The position numbers and the translations under genes are program-made. Under the pieces are notes generated by a model. It was not told where the DNA came from. It did no database searches and was given only the letters and a program-made list of their open reading frames with translations. Shown one piece after another: positions 7,267 through 16,110 of a DNA stretch of 18,321 bases; position 1 is the first letter of the stretch; each line of letters begins with the position of its first letter. Origin of the DNA: SIG672 sp045535095 (GTDB taxonomy: Bacteria > Bacillota > Clostridia > Oscillospirales > CAG-272); contig JAZSKY010000001.1 of assembly GCA_045535095.1 (NCBI GenBank), forward strand, positions 1-18,321, given 5' to 3'.

Positions 7267-7298
7267 TTGAGAGTGAGGCAGAAATGCTTTGCTCTCAA
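7267..7298 (+). promoter_or_regulatory. Long hairpin in the leader of the transpeptidase gene
   Basis: TTGAGAG (7267-7273) pairs with CTCTCAA (7292-7298), and inside it AGGCA (7276-7280) pairs with TGCTT (7285-7289) around a GAAA tetraloop, with a symmetric TG/TG internal loop. A run of six T (7306-7311) begins 7 bases later, too far for a classical terminator, so this may be a weak attenuator or an mRNA-stability element. Confidence 0.45.
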
Positions 7299-7322
7299 TT
7301 TGCTGTTTTTTAGAGAAAATAT

Positions 7323-7360
7323 CCGTCAAAAATGCGATAATTTCCGAGCTTTTTCGACGG
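7323..7360 (+). promoter_or_regulatory. Second stem-loop just before the transpeptidase ribosome site
   Basis: CCGTC followed by AAAAA (7323-7332) pairs with TTTTT, a bulged C, and GACGG (7350-7360), closing a 17-nt loop. AAGGAGA (7363-7369) lies two bases after it, so the fold could affect ribosome access. Confidence 0.4.
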
Positions 7361-7376
7361 GTAAGGAGAAGAATAA

Positions 7377-9641
7377 ATGGAGAAAGAACGCCTCAGAAAA
7401 ATATCGAGAACGGGCAACGCGCTCATCGTCGTTATGTTTTTAATAGCGATAGGAATAGCGTTTAGTCTCTTTTCGATGCAGGTAAACGAATACGAATATT
7501 ATCAGAGCCGAGTAATAAATAACGTTCAGCAGGAATACACGATAAGCGCAGAGCGAGGCACTATATACGACGCTAATATGACCCCTGTTGCTATCAACGT
7601 AACGACCTACCGAATCTTCCTCGACCCCGTAGCGATACAGAACGGATCGAGCGCAGGCGGAGCAGAAGAAACTGCCGCTCTTATTGCCGACAACCTCTCC
7701 GAGCTGCTCGGAGTTGACAGAGAAAACGTCTATAACAGAGCGCTCAGAAAGGGAAGCAAGGACGAGACCGTCGTCCGTAAGGCGAGCGAGGAGACTGCTG
7801 CCGCGGTCAGAAACTTCATATCGAAATACGGACTTTCGAGAAAGATATACCTTGAGGCAACCCCCGTAAGATACTACCCGTATGACGGACTTGCGGCAAA
7901 CGTCATCGGCGTCATGGGTACCGATAAGGGACTTCTCGGCGTAGAGCTGAGCTATAACAGCTATCTTGAGGGTACTCCCGGAAGATATATCGTAACGAGA
8001 AACGCTCAGAGCGCAGAAATGCCCGACGATTACGACTACTATATCGAAGCCGAGGACGGTCTAAGCGCGGTACTCACTATTGATATAAACATTCAGAGAA
8101 TGCTTGAAAAGCAGCTCAAGGACGCCTTTACCAACGCGCAGGGCGGTGAGCCTGCAGTCGGCGTTGTAATGAACGTCAAGACGGGCGCGGTTCTTGCTAT
8201 GGGACAGTACCCGAGCTTCAATATCAACGCTCCGTATAGCCTCGGAGATACCCTTTTTGCCGACAGACTCGATAAATCGGGATATGAAAGCGGCACTACC
8301 GAGTATAACGAGGAGCTTTGGACTCAGATATATTCAATGTGGAACAATAAGGCGGTCAGCTACCTTTACGAGCCGGGATCGACTATGAAGGTAATGTCGG
8401 CGGCAATGGCGCTTGAGGAGGGAGTTGTAAACTTCAGCGAGAGCTTCACCTGCCGAGGAAACCTCGTCGTTGCCAACACGAAGATAAACTGCCATAACGT
8501 TTACGGACATGGCACGAGAAACTACGCATATATGCTTCAGGCATCGTGCAACCCGACTATGATGCAGGTTGCCGCGAGAGTCGGAGAATCAAAATACTAC
8601 GAATATTTCATAAACTATGGATACACCTCGAAAACGGGTGTGGATCTGCCGGGTGAATCGGCAGGACTTTACGTCTCGAAATCGGGATTCAACGCGGTCG
8701 AGCTTGCGTGTTACAGCTTCGGTCAGACCTTCAAGACGACACCTCTCCAGCAGGTGACCGCATTCGCGGCAGTTGCAAACGGCGGATACGTAATTCAGCC
8801 GTATATCGTCAGCGCGCTTATAGATTCTGACGGAAACGAGGTAGTAAAGCACGAGACCACCACTAAGAGAAAGGTACTCAGCTCAAGCACGTGCGAGACT
8901 CTTCTCAACGTTCTTGAACAGGGCGTTTCGGGTGGCGGAGGTGCGAAAAATGCCTACGTTGCGGGATATAAGATCGCCGCAAAGACGGGAACGTCTGAGA
9001 AACGAGACAAGGTAAACCCCGAAACGGGTAATAAGGACTACCGCATCGGATCGTGTATGGCAATAGCGCCTGCAGATGAGCCTGAGATCGCAGTACTCAT
9101 TATGGTAGATGAGCCTGGCGTTCGAAATAAGTACGGAAGCACGATAGCCGCTCCCTATATGTCGGCTCTCCTTTCCGAGCTTCTTCCTTATCTCGGCGTT
9201 GAGCGAAATTACAGCAGCGACGAGATGAACAGAATGGTCATCACGATAAACAACTATAAGGGAACTTCGGTTTCGAGCGCTACCGATGCACTCAAAAAGC
9301 TCGGACTTTCCTACGAGATAGTCGGAGACGGCGAAACGGTTACCGGCCAGATACCCGCATCGGGTACGAAGATAACCAAGATGAACGGAAAGGTCATTCT
9401 CTATACGGGCGGCGCAACGAATACGCAGTACGTAACAGTGCCGAGCCTTGTAGATCAAAAGGCGGCAAGTGCGATAAATCAGCTTGCGGCGCTCGGACTC
9501 AACGTCTATATCGAGGGATCGTCTAACTATAACGAGGGCGCAGGCGCGGTAGTCGTCTCGCAGAGCCACGAGGCGGGAACGAGAATACAAAAGGGTGCTG
9601 TCATTACGATAAAATGTCACCACCTTGACGGTACAGACTAA
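7377..9641 (+). CDS. Class B penicillin-binding protein (transpeptidase) with two C-terminal PASTA domains
   Basis: Membrane-anchored D,D-transpeptidase that cross-links peptidoglycan, most likely the FtsW partner in septal synthesis; SpoVD of sporulating Firmicutes is the alternative name. Seen: one membrane segment (about 14-34), the dimerisation-domain opening AERGTIYD (58-65), and the three active-site motifs: STMK with nucleophile Ser335, SCN (390-392) and KTGT (536-539). After the catalytic domain two PASTA repeats follow (about 618-678 and 684-748), the second with the typical YVTVPSLVDQ start; such repeats bind muropeptides or stem peptides in relatives. The length, 754 residues, fits PBP2x/SpoVD proteins. 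ATG at 7377 has AAGGAGA at 7363-7369. It starts after a 127-base structured leader and ends 28 bases before murE. Confidence 0.95.
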   Translation: MEKERLRKISRTGNALIVVMFLIAIGIAFSLFSMQVNEYEYYQSRVINNVQQEYTISAERGTIYDANMTPVAINVTTYRIFLDPVAIQNGSSAGGAEETAALIADNLSELLGVDRENVYNRALRKGSKDETVVRKASEETAAAVRNFISKYGLSRKIYLEATPVRYYPYDGLAANVIGVMGTDKGLLGVELSYNSYLEGTPGRYIVTRNAQSAEMPDDYDYYIEAEDGLSAVLTIDINIQRMLEKQLKDAFTNAQGGEPAVGVVMNVKTGAVLAMGQYPSFNINAPYSLGDTLFADRLDKSGYESGTTEYNEELWTQIYSMWNNKAVSYLYEPGSTMKVMSAAMALEEGVVNFSESFTCRGNLVVANTKINCHNVYGHGTRNYAYMLQASCNPTMMQVAARVGESKYYEYFINYGYTSKTGVDLPGESAGLYVSKSGFNAVELACYSFGQTFKTTPLQQVTAFAAVANGGYVIQPYIVSALIDSDGNEVVKHETTTKRKVLSSSTCETLLNVLEQGVSGGGGAKNAYVAGYKIAAKTGTSEKRDKVNPETGNKDYRIGSCMAIAPADEPEIAVLIMVDEPGVRNKYGSTIAAPYMSALLSELLPYLGVERNYSSDEMNRMVITINNYKGTSVSSATDALKKLGLSYEIVGDGETVTGQIPASGTKITKMNGKVILYTGGATNTQYVTVPSLVDQKAASAINQLAALGLNVYIEGSSNYNEGAGAVVVSQSHEAGTRIQKGAVITIKCHHLDGTD

Positions 9642-9657
9642 AACTTCACTAAAAATC

Positions 9658-9663
9658 GGGAGG
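9658..9663 (+). promoter_or_regulatory. Shine-Dalgarno that sets the murE GTG start
   Basis: GGGAGG sits six bases before GTG at 9670, ideal spacing, whereas the in-frame ATG at 9625 has no site and lies inside the preceding gene. Confidence 0.85.
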
Positions 9664-9669
9664 CAAAAA

Positions 9670-11139
9670 GTGTACGCAGACATCAGTATAAAAGAGCTTT
9701 TAAATGGCGCAAACGTCATTGACTTCGGTGGCGCGGGTAATATAAAAATCTCGGGAGTTACGGCAGATAATAGAAAAATAGACAAGGGATTTGCCTTCGT
9801 TGCCGTATCGGGAACGCGCTTTGACGGACACGATTTTATTTCTGACGCGGCAGAGAAGGGCGCTATCTGTGCGATAGTTGAAAGAGTACCCGAAAACTGC
9901 CCGATCCCCTGCGTTAAGGTTGACGATACGCGCCTTGCGTCGTCGTACGTATTCTCAAACGCTTTCGGAAATCCCGAGAGATCAATGAAGATAATCGGCG
10001 TTACGGGAACGAACGGAAAGACCTCCTCGGTCTTTATGCTCGAAAAGATCTTCTCGGACGCAGGATATAAAACCGGACTTCTCGGCACAGTCAAAAATAT
10101 GTGGTGCGGAAAGGTGCGCGAGGCGGCAATGACTACCCCCGTACCCGAGGACCTCTACGAAATGTTTGCCGAAATGAGAGACGAGGGAGTTGAGTATCTC
10201 TTTATGGAGGTATCCTCACATTCGCTCTCGCTCGGAAGAGTTGCTCCCCTTGAATTTGAGCTTGGAATATACACGAATCTCACTCCCGAGCATCTCGATT
10301 TCCATATTGATATGGACTCCTATGCCGCGGTCAAGGAAACACTCTTTGAAAAATCGAAGATAGGACTTTTCTGTGCCGATAACGAGTACACGCTCGCGGC
10401 ATCTGAAAAGAATATCTGCAAAAGCTATACCTTCGGTATAGATAACCCTGCCGATTTCAAGGCGGAAAACGTTGACTTCTCGTCTGTTTCGGGAATAACT
10501 TACAGCCTTGCTACTCCGTGCGAGTCGCTCGAAATAAATAGCTCGGTTGCAGGAAAATTCAGCGTTTATAATACTATGGGCGCTGTTTCGGCGGCACTTC
10601 TTATGGGACTTGATAAGGAGTCTGTCGCAAGATCTATCGCAGATTTTGCCGGAGTTCCGGGAAGAATTGAAAGACTCACCCCGATGGACACCCCCTTCTC
10701 GGTCTTTTCGGACTACGCGCACTCACCCGATGCGCTCGAGAACATTCTTAATACGCTTATAAACAGTAAAAGGGAAGATCAGAAGCTCACGGTACTTTTT
10801 GGCTGCGGTGGAGACAGAGACCGCACCAAGCGTCCCGTAATGGGCAAAATTGCCACCGAGCTTGCCGATCTTGCTATAATCACCAGCGACAACTCGCGTA
10901 GCGAGGAGCCGATGGATATAATAAACGAGATACTTTCGGGTGTCGAAAAGGACAATTATAAGGTGATCTGCTCGCGAAGAGAGGCGATAGCCTACGCGGT
11001 CGAAAACGCAGTTGAGGGCGAGATAATCCTCGTCGCAGGCAAGGGTCACGAAAATTACGAAATAACGAAGGACGGAAAGCACCCCTTTGATGAAAAGGGC
11101 GAGGTCTTTAAGGCTCTTGAAAAAAGGAATTTCAAATAA
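9670..11139 (+). CDS. murE: UDP-MurNAc-tripeptide synthetase (adds the third stem residue)
   Basis: ATP-dependent cytoplasmic ligase adding the diamino acid to UDP-MurNAc-L-Ala-D-Glu. With the GTG start (489 residues) it begins with the Mur N-terminal domain (FVAVSGTRFDGHDF, 43-56), then the ATP loop GVTGTNGKTS (110-119), MEVSSHSL (179-186), TNLTPEHLDFH (202-212), the probable carbamylated lysine in SYAAVKETLF (Lys222), and the C-terminal domain with FGCGGDRDRTKRP (377-389) and GKGHENYE (458-465). The acceptor-specificity motif, DNPR in meso-diaminopimelate enzymes, reads DNSR (407-410): the arginine that binds the DAP carboxylate is kept and proline is replaced. Diaminopimelate is therefore the likely substrate. 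murF follows after 37 bases. Confidence 0.95.
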   Translation: MYADISIKELLNGANVIDFGGAGNIKISGVTADNRKIDKGFAFVAVSGTRFDGHDFISDAAEKGAICAIVERVPENCPIPCVKVDDTRLASSYVFSNAFGNPERSMKIIGVTGTNGKTSSVFMLEKIFSDAGYKTGLLGTVKNMWCGKVREAAMTTPVPEDLYEMFAEMRDEGVEYLFMEVSSHSLSLGRVAPLEFELGIYTNLTPEHLDFHIDMDSYAAVKETLFEKSKIGLFCADNEYTLAASEKNICKSYTFGIDNPADFKAENVDFSSVSGITYSLATPCESLEINSSVAGKFSVYNTMGAVSAALLMGLDKESVARSIADFAGVPGRIERLTPMDTPFSVFSDYAHSPDALENILNTLINSKREDQKLTVLFGCGGDRDRTKRPVMGKIATELADLAIITSDNSRSEEPMDIINEILSGVEKDNYKVICSRREAIAYAVENAVEGEIILVAGKGHENYEITKDGKHPFDEKGEVFKALEKRNFK

Positions 11140-11176
11140 AATCTTTGTGTGATCTGTTTTCGGAAAGGAAAATATT

Positions 11177-12553
11177 ATGGTAGCTGACGTTAAAGGAAAA
11201 CTGCTTTTAAACGAGATAGCCGATATGGCAAAGGGAACTCTTATCGGAGATACTGCCGCTGATATCGAGATAAAGACGGTGACCACCGACTCGCGAGTCA
11301 AGGTGAACGCCGGACTTTTCGTCGCGCTCGTCGGAGAAAAATTCGACGGACACGACTACGTCGGAAAGGCGTTTGATAACGGAGCCGTCTGCGCGATAGT
11401 TGACAGAATCCCCGAAAATACGGGAGAAAACTGCTATATTCTCGTTAGCGATACGAGAGTTGCGCTCGGCAATCTCGCAAAGGGATTCAAGGATAAGATG
11501 AGTCCTCTCACGGTTGCAGTTACGGGCAGTATCGGAAAAACGACTACCAAGGAATTTATCTACGCGGTCCTCAGCGAGAAATATAAAACTCTCAAGACCG
11601 AGGGCAATTTCAATAACGATATAGGACTCCCGATGACCCTTCTCGGACTCTCGCCCGAAAACGACGCGGCGGTTCTCGAAATGGGAATGAGCCATTTCGG
11701 TGAGATAGAATATCTTTCGTCGATAGCATCGCCGAATATCGCGGTGGTTACCAATATCGGACGCTCGCACATCGAAAATCTCGGCTCGCGAGAGGGAATA
11801 CGCGACGCAAAGCTTGAAATCAGAAAGGGAATGCCGCGCGACGGCGTTCTCATACTCAACGGAGACGAGCCTCTTTTAGAGGACGTTGCAGGTGCAGTTT
11901 ACGTCGGTGAGAACAAATCGTGTGACTGTGTTATAGAAAATATCATCGAGGGCGAAAACGGAAGCGCATTCGACCTTGAATGTAATGGCGAGCGTGTCGA
12001 GAGCATCATCGTTCCCGTAATCGGACGCCATAACGTAATGAACGCCGCGTTTGCTTTTGCAGTCGGCATCTTTGCAGGACTCGGCGAGTTTGAGATACGT
12101 CGCGGACTTATGAACTTTAAAAATACGGGAATGAGACAGAATATTTATGAAGCTCATAACCGTACGATAATTGCAGACTGCTATAACGCATCTCCCGAAT
12201 CGGTAAAGGCGTCTCTTAAAGTGCTTTCGACTGTTGCGGAGCGTAAAAGTGCCCGTAAGATCGCCGTTCTCGGTGATATGAAGGAGCTTGGAAGCTACTC
12301 TGCCGAGGCGCATATAGAGGTCGGATACGAGGCGGCAAGAGTCGGCGTTGACACCCTTTTCACGGTCGGTGAGCTTGCGACGGATATCGCGGGCGCGGCA
12401 GAGTCCTCGGTAAAGGACATCTTCACCTTCGTAAATACCGACTATAAGGAGATCGCTGAGACTATAATGAAAAACACCCGTGAGGGAGACGTAATTCTTT
12501 TCAAGGCAAGCCGTGCTATGGCGTTTGAAAAGATAATTGAAAATCTCGGATAA
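11177..12553 (+). CDS. murF: UDP-MurNAc-tripeptide:D-Ala-D-Ala ligase
   Basis: Adds D-Ala-D-Ala to the tripeptide precursor with ATP, the last cytoplasmic step before the membrane cycle. The 458 residues show the N-terminal uridine-binding region (TTDSR 36-40, LFVALVGEKFDGHDYV 47-62), the P-loop VTGSIGKTTTKE (115-126), TEGNFNNDIGLPMTLL (141-156), LEMGMSHFGEI (167-177) and NIGRSHIENLGSREGI (193-208), followed by DCYNASPESV and the C-terminal Mur ligase domain with LGDMKELG. MurE shares the N-terminal FDGHD motif, but FNNDIGLPMTLL identifies MurF. AAAGGA upstream of ATG at 11177 serves as ribosome site. mraY starts 15 bases after its stop. Confidence 0.97.
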   Translation: MVADVKGKLLLNEIADMAKGTLIGDTAADIEIKTVTTDSRVKVNAGLFVALVGEKFDGHDYVGKAFDNGAVCAIVDRIPENTGENCYILVSDTRVALGNLAKGFKDKMSPLTVAVTGSIGKTTTKEFIYAVLSEKYKTLKTEGNFNNDIGLPMTLLGLSPENDAAVLEMGMSHFGEIEYLSSIASPNIAVVTNIGRSHIENLGSREGIRDAKLEIRKGMPRDGVLILNGDEPLLEDVAGAVYVGENKSCDCVIENIIEGENGSAFDLECNGERVESIIVPVIGRHNVMNAAFAFAVGIFAGLGEFEIRRGLMNFKNTGMRQNIYEAHNRTIIADCYNASPESVKASLKVLSTVAERKSARKIAVLGDMKELGSYSAEAHIEVGYEAARVGVDTLFTVGELATDIAGAAESSVKDIFTFVNTDYKEIAETIMKNTREGDVILFKASRAMAFEKIIENLG

Positions 12554-12568
12554 AGAGGAGAAAATAAA

Positions 12569-13567
12569 ATGCTTGCAACCTTTCTTATAACTGTAATAGT
12601 AACGTTCGCGCTGACGGCAATCTTTTCAAGAATACTGATTCCCAAGCTTAAAAGCCTCAAGGTGGGACAGAAGATACTTGATATCGGTCCGAGATGGCAT
12701 AAGAACAAAGAGGGAACACCCACGATGGGAGGACTTGCATTTATCGGTGCAAATATCATCGTTTTTGCGCTCGCAATTCTCGGACTCACCCTTTTCGGAA
12801 AGGGCGTGCCGAATCTCCGGGCAACTCTCATCTGCTTCCTTTTTGCGCTCTTGAGCGGACTTATCGGTATAATTGACGATAGAGCCAAGATCTTCAAAAA
12901 GCAGAATCAGGGACTTACCGCACCGCAGAAATATCTGCTCCAGCTTGTCTCTGCAGGACTTTTCCTCTTCTTTATGACTCTTTGCGGAGCGATCACCACC
13001 GAGATCTATATTCCCTTTGTTGATAAGATAGTTGACCTTAGCTGGTTCTACTACGTTTTCTCGCTTATACTTATCACAGGATTTGTAAACAGCGTAAATC
13101 TCACCGACGGACTTGACGGACTCGCATCGAGCGTTACCTTCGTGGTTGCGGGATTTTTCGCAGTTGCAGCCTTTGCAAGTGCATCGCTTGAGCTGTCTGT
13201 TTTTTCGGCTCTTACTATCGGCGCAACACTCGGATTTCTCGTTTACAACTTCTATCCCGCAAAGATATTTATGGGAGATACAGGCTCTCTCTATCTCGGC
13301 GGTATGGTCGTTGCGATGGCGTATCTGCTCGGAAATCCGATGATAATATTCCTTGTCGGAATAATCTACCTCGCAGAGAGCTTCTCGGTAATTCTGCAGG
13401 TCGGATACTTTAGACTTACACACGGAAAGCGTCTTTTCAAGATGTCTCCGATTCACCACCACTTTGAAAAATGCTCTTGGAGCGAGATCAAGATCGTATT
13501 CGTTTTCTCGGTAATCACTCTTATTTTCTGCATTCTCGCGTGGTTTGGACTTGATATTCCGAGATAA
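12569..13567 (+). CDS. mraY: Phospho-MurNAc-pentapeptide transferase
   Basis: Integral membrane enzyme that moves phospho-MurNAc-pentapeptide onto undecaprenyl phosphate to form lipid I. The 332-residue protein is highly hydrophobic, consistent with ten membrane helices. Catalytic and family signatures are GTPTMGG (49-55), the aspartate pair IIDDRAK (101-107), NLTDGLDGLA (177-186), the catalytic Asp in FMGDTGSL (Asp237), and the cytoplasmic loop SPIHHHFE (293-300). AGAGGAG lies before ATG at 12569. In most Firmicutes murD follows here, but the next gene is ftsW. The -35 of a predicted ftsW promoter overlaps the last codons. Confidence 0.98.
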   Translation: MLATFLITVIVTFALTAIFSRILIPKLKSLKVGQKILDIGPRWHKNKEGTPTMGGLAFIGANIIVFALAILGLTLFGKGVPNLRATLICFLFALLSGLIGIIDDRAKIFKKQNQGLTAPQKYLLQLVSAGLFLFFMTLCGAITTEIYIPFVDKIVDLSWFYYVFSLILITGFVNSVNLTDGLDGLASSVTFVVAGFFAVAAFASASLELSVFSALTIGATLGFLVYNFYPAKIFMGDTGSLYLGGMVVAMAYLLGNPMIIFLVGIIYLAESFSVILQVGYFRLTHGKRLFKMSPIHHHFEKCSWSEIKIVFVFSVITLIFCILAWFGLDIPR

Positions 13568-13579
13568 ATGTAATATAAT
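13551..13579 (+). promoter_or_regulatory. Internal promoter before ftsW
   Basis: TTGATA (13551-13556), 17 bp, TATAAT (13574-13579). The -35 lies inside the mraY coding end and the -10 in the 47-base spacer; transcription would start near 13586. The -35 hexamer is the same as that of pgk. Confidence 0.6.
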
Positions 13580-13614
13580 GTAAATAAAGAAAATAATACG
13601 AAAGGGGACGCGAT

Positions 13615-14970
13615 ATGAAAAAGATGGGTATTTTCAGAAAAAAGAAAAAAGAAAAAAGCAGTATGCTGCCCGAAGCGGTGACTGAAAGCCGCGCGCTTGA
13701 CAGCGTTCCCGAAAAAAAGAAAAAAGAGGTAAAGGCGCCCGACGTTGGCTCGGGAGTATATACCTACATTCACGGCATCGACGTTCCGATGCTGATAATC
13801 ATTCTGCTTCTTTCTCTGTGCGGACTCGTTATGGTCTATTCGTCGAGCTACGTTTACGCTCTTACCTACGTCGGAAACAGCGCGCACTTTGCAATAAAGC
13901 AGGCAAAGGTTCTGGCGCTCGGACTTGCAGGAATGTTTGCAATCAGCGCGCTGAACAGAAAATGGCTTATTCACTGCGTTTATTTCGTTTTCGCCGCAGC
14001 GATAGTCACCCTTTTCTGGGTGCTTATTTTCGGTGTTACCGAGGGAGACGCAAAAAGATGGATCTATATCGGAGGCTTTTCATTCCAGCCGTCAGAGCTT
14101 ATGAAGGCGGCGCTCATTCTCATAATAGCACGTCTTTCCTATGAATTCAGAGAAGCAATAGGTAAAAATAAGGGTGTAAAGAGGAAATTCTGGAAATCGA
14201 CTCTTCTCGGCTTCGTGCTTCCTATGGTAATTACAGGAATTGCCTGCCTGCTCGTTCTTCTCGAAAAGCACCTTTCGGGAACGATAATTCTTTTTCTTAT
14301 CGGATACGTAATGCTGTGGGCAAACGGCTCTCCGAAGATCTGGCCGATCATCATAGGCGTTCTTATCGGACTTGTCGTTGGCGGCGTAATATTTGCGGTA
14401 ATGAACTATCCCGAGGAGGTAAAGGCGGCAGTCCCCGACTATATGTTTACACGTGTGGATAGCTGGCTCAATCCCGAAAATTATAGCGCGCAAAACGAGC
14501 TGTGGCAGACGCTTCAGGGTAAGATCGCGATAGGCTCGGGAGGATTTTTCGGACGCGGCTTCGGTCAGAGTCTGCAAAAGCACCTCTTCGTTTCGATGCC
14601 TCAGAACGACTTTATCTTCGCTATCGTCTGCGAGGAATTCGGATTTATCGGAGCGCTCGGCGTTATCTCGCTTTATCTTGCGTTCGTCATTCGCGGAATT
14701 CATATCGCAAGAAACGCGCCTGACGTATTCTGCTCGCTCACCGCGTTCGGAATATCGGCGCACGTCGGATTTCAGGCTTTTCTGAATATGGCGGTAGTTA
14801 TGGGAATTTTGCCGAATACGGGAATTTCTCTCCCATTCTTCAGCGCGGGAGGATCATCGCTTATCTTCCTCTTTGCAGAGGTGGGAATACTGCTTTGCAT
14901 CTCAAAATACACACCCGTTTACGAAGGCTCGGGCAGATCGAAAAGGGTTAAAAGACAAATCGAAAGGTAA
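13615..14970 (+). CDS. ftsW: FtsW, SEDS-family peptidoglycan glycosyltransferase
   Basis: Polymerises lipid II into glycan strands at the septum together with a class B penicillin-binding protein. Seen: a Lys-rich cytoplasmic tail of about 50 residues, then about ten membrane segments. Family motifs include MVYSSS (73-78), RWIYIGGFSFQPSE (148-161), LLEKHLSGT (216-224), the large outer loop with AIGSGGFFGRGFGQSLQK (306-323), PQNDFIFAIVCEEFG (330-344) with the putative catalytic aspartate Asp333, and the C-terminal LPNTGISLPFFSAGGSS (400-416). RodA is the alternative SEDS protein, but placement beside murG and in the dcw cluster supports FtsW. ATG at 13615 has AAAGGGG (13601-13607) seven bases upstream. 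murG starts eight bases after the stop. Confidence 0.94.
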   Translation: MKKMGIFRKKKKEKSSMLPEAVTESRALDSVPEKKKKEVKAPDVGSGVYTYIHGIDVPMLIIILLLSLCGLVMVYSSSYVYALTYVGNSAHFAIKQAKVLALGLAGMFAISALNRKWLIHCVYFVFAAAIVTLFWVLIFGVTEGDAKRWIYIGGFSFQPSELMKAALILIIARLSYEFREAIGKNKGVKRKFWKSTLLGFVLPMVITGIACLLVLLEKHLSGTIILFLIGYVMLWANGSPKIWPIIIGVLIGLVVGGVIFAVMNYPEEVKAAVPDYMFTRVDSWLNPENYSAQNELWQTLQGKIAIGSGGFFGRGFGQSLQKHLFVSMPQNDFIFAIVCEEFGFIGALGVISLYLAFVIRGIHIARNAPDVFCSLTAFGISAHVGFQAFLNMAVVMGILPNTGISLPFFSAGGSSLIFLFAEVGILLCISKYTPVYEGSGRSKRVKRQIER

Positions 14971-14978
14971 GATCATCT

Positions 14979-16094
14979 ATGAAGGTTGTAATGACAGGCG
15001 GAGGAACCGCCGGACACGTCAACCCCGCGCTCAGCATCGCGGAGATAATAAAGAAATACGATCCGTCAAGCGAGATCGAGTTCATAGGAACAAAGAAGGG
15101 TCTTGAATACAGACTCGTTCCGAGAAAGGGCTATAAGCTTCACAAAATACGTGTTCTCGGAATCAAGAGAAGTCTGCACCCGAGAAACGCGGTGGCGGCA
15201 GTTCTCGCCTGCACGTCTTATATAAAGAGCGTTGCGCTTCTTTCTAAGATTAGGCCCGACATCGTTGTCGGTACGGGCGGATACGTTACCTGGCCGGTTG
15301 CAAGCGCGGCGGCGAGCCTCGGTATCCCCTGCGCGCTTCACGAAGCGAATGCAGTCCCCGGCTTTGCGGTAAAGATGCTCAGAAACAAGGCAAACGTAGT
15401 CTTTGTCAACTTCAAGGAAACAGGGAAGTACCTCGCGTCCTCAAGCGCAGAGGTTATCCATACCGGAATGCCGATAAACGATCTTTTCTATACTCTTAAT
15501 AAGGAAGAAGCAAAGAAAAAGGTCGGAAACGACGGCAAATATAAGTACACGATCCTCTCGTTCGGCGGATCGCTCGGCGCGGCTCATCTTAACGAGGCGG
15601 TGGTTGATTTTATGGAGTCCTACGTCTCAAAGCACCCCGAGATATGCCATATCCACTCGGCAGGCACGAGAAATAACGAGGGCGCGTTCAAGGCGTTTAA
15701 GGAAAAGGGACTTGAAAAGTACGAAAACTGTAAGCTCGTTGAATACATATACGATATGCCCGAGCAGATGCTCGCCGCCGATCTCGTTATATGCAGAAGC
15801 GGAGCGTCCACTCTCGCAGAGCTTGCCGCAATAGGCAAGGCGTCTGTACTCGTACCCTCGCCGCACGTAACTAACGATCAGCAGTATAAGAACGCAAAGA
15901 TCCTTGCTAACGAGAATGCGGCAGTCGTTATAAGAGACGCAGAGCTTTCGGCAGAGCGACTTGAAAAGGAGATCGCATCTCTTATGTCTGATCCTAAAAA
16001 GCTCGAAGCTATGGGAGAAAACGCAAAGCAGTTCGACGTCAAGGACGGCGACGAGATAATCTTTAAGAAGATAAAAGAACTTTCAAAAACCTGA
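14979..16094 (+). CDS. murG: Lipid II synthase (UDP-GlcNAc transferase)
   Basis: Peripheral membrane glycosyltransferase adding GlcNAc to lipid I to form lipid II. The 371 residues show the N-terminal glycine-rich loop TGGGTAGHVNPAL (6-18), GTGGYVTWP (98-106), HEANAVPG (121-128), the second G-loop SFGGSLGAAHLNE (194-206), and the donor-binding ICRSGASTLAELAA (271-284) with VPSPHVTNDQQYKNA (292-306). The position of the usual GNPVR motif reads GMPIN (163-167), losing the arginine. The ribosome site is weak, GAAAGG at the end of ftsW 11 bases before ATG at 14979, so translational coupling to ftsW is likely. Confidence 0.97.
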   Translation: MKVVMTGGGTAGHVNPALSIAEIIKKYDPSSEIEFIGTKKGLEYRLVPRKGYKLHKIRVLGIKRSLHPRNAVAAVLACTSYIKSVALLSKIRPDIVVGTGGYVTWPVASAAASLGIPCALHEANAVPGFAVKMLRNKANVVFVNFKETGKYLASSSAEVIHTGMPINDLFYTLNKEEAKKKVGNDGKYKYTILSFGGSLGAAHLNEAVVDFMESYVSKHPEICHIHSAGTRNNEGAFKAFKEKGLEKYENCKLVEYIYDMPEQMLAADLVICRSGASTLAELAAIGKASVLVPSPHVTNDQQYKNAKILANENAAVVIRDAELSAERLEKEIASLMSDPKKLEAMGENAKQFDVKDGDEIIFKKIKELSKT

Positions 16095-16110
16095 AAAGGA
16101 AGACTAAAAA

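Noticed and set aside
11114..11143. TTGAAA upstream of murF as part of an internal promoter
   Set aside because: No acceptable -10 hexamer lies 16-18 bases downstream.
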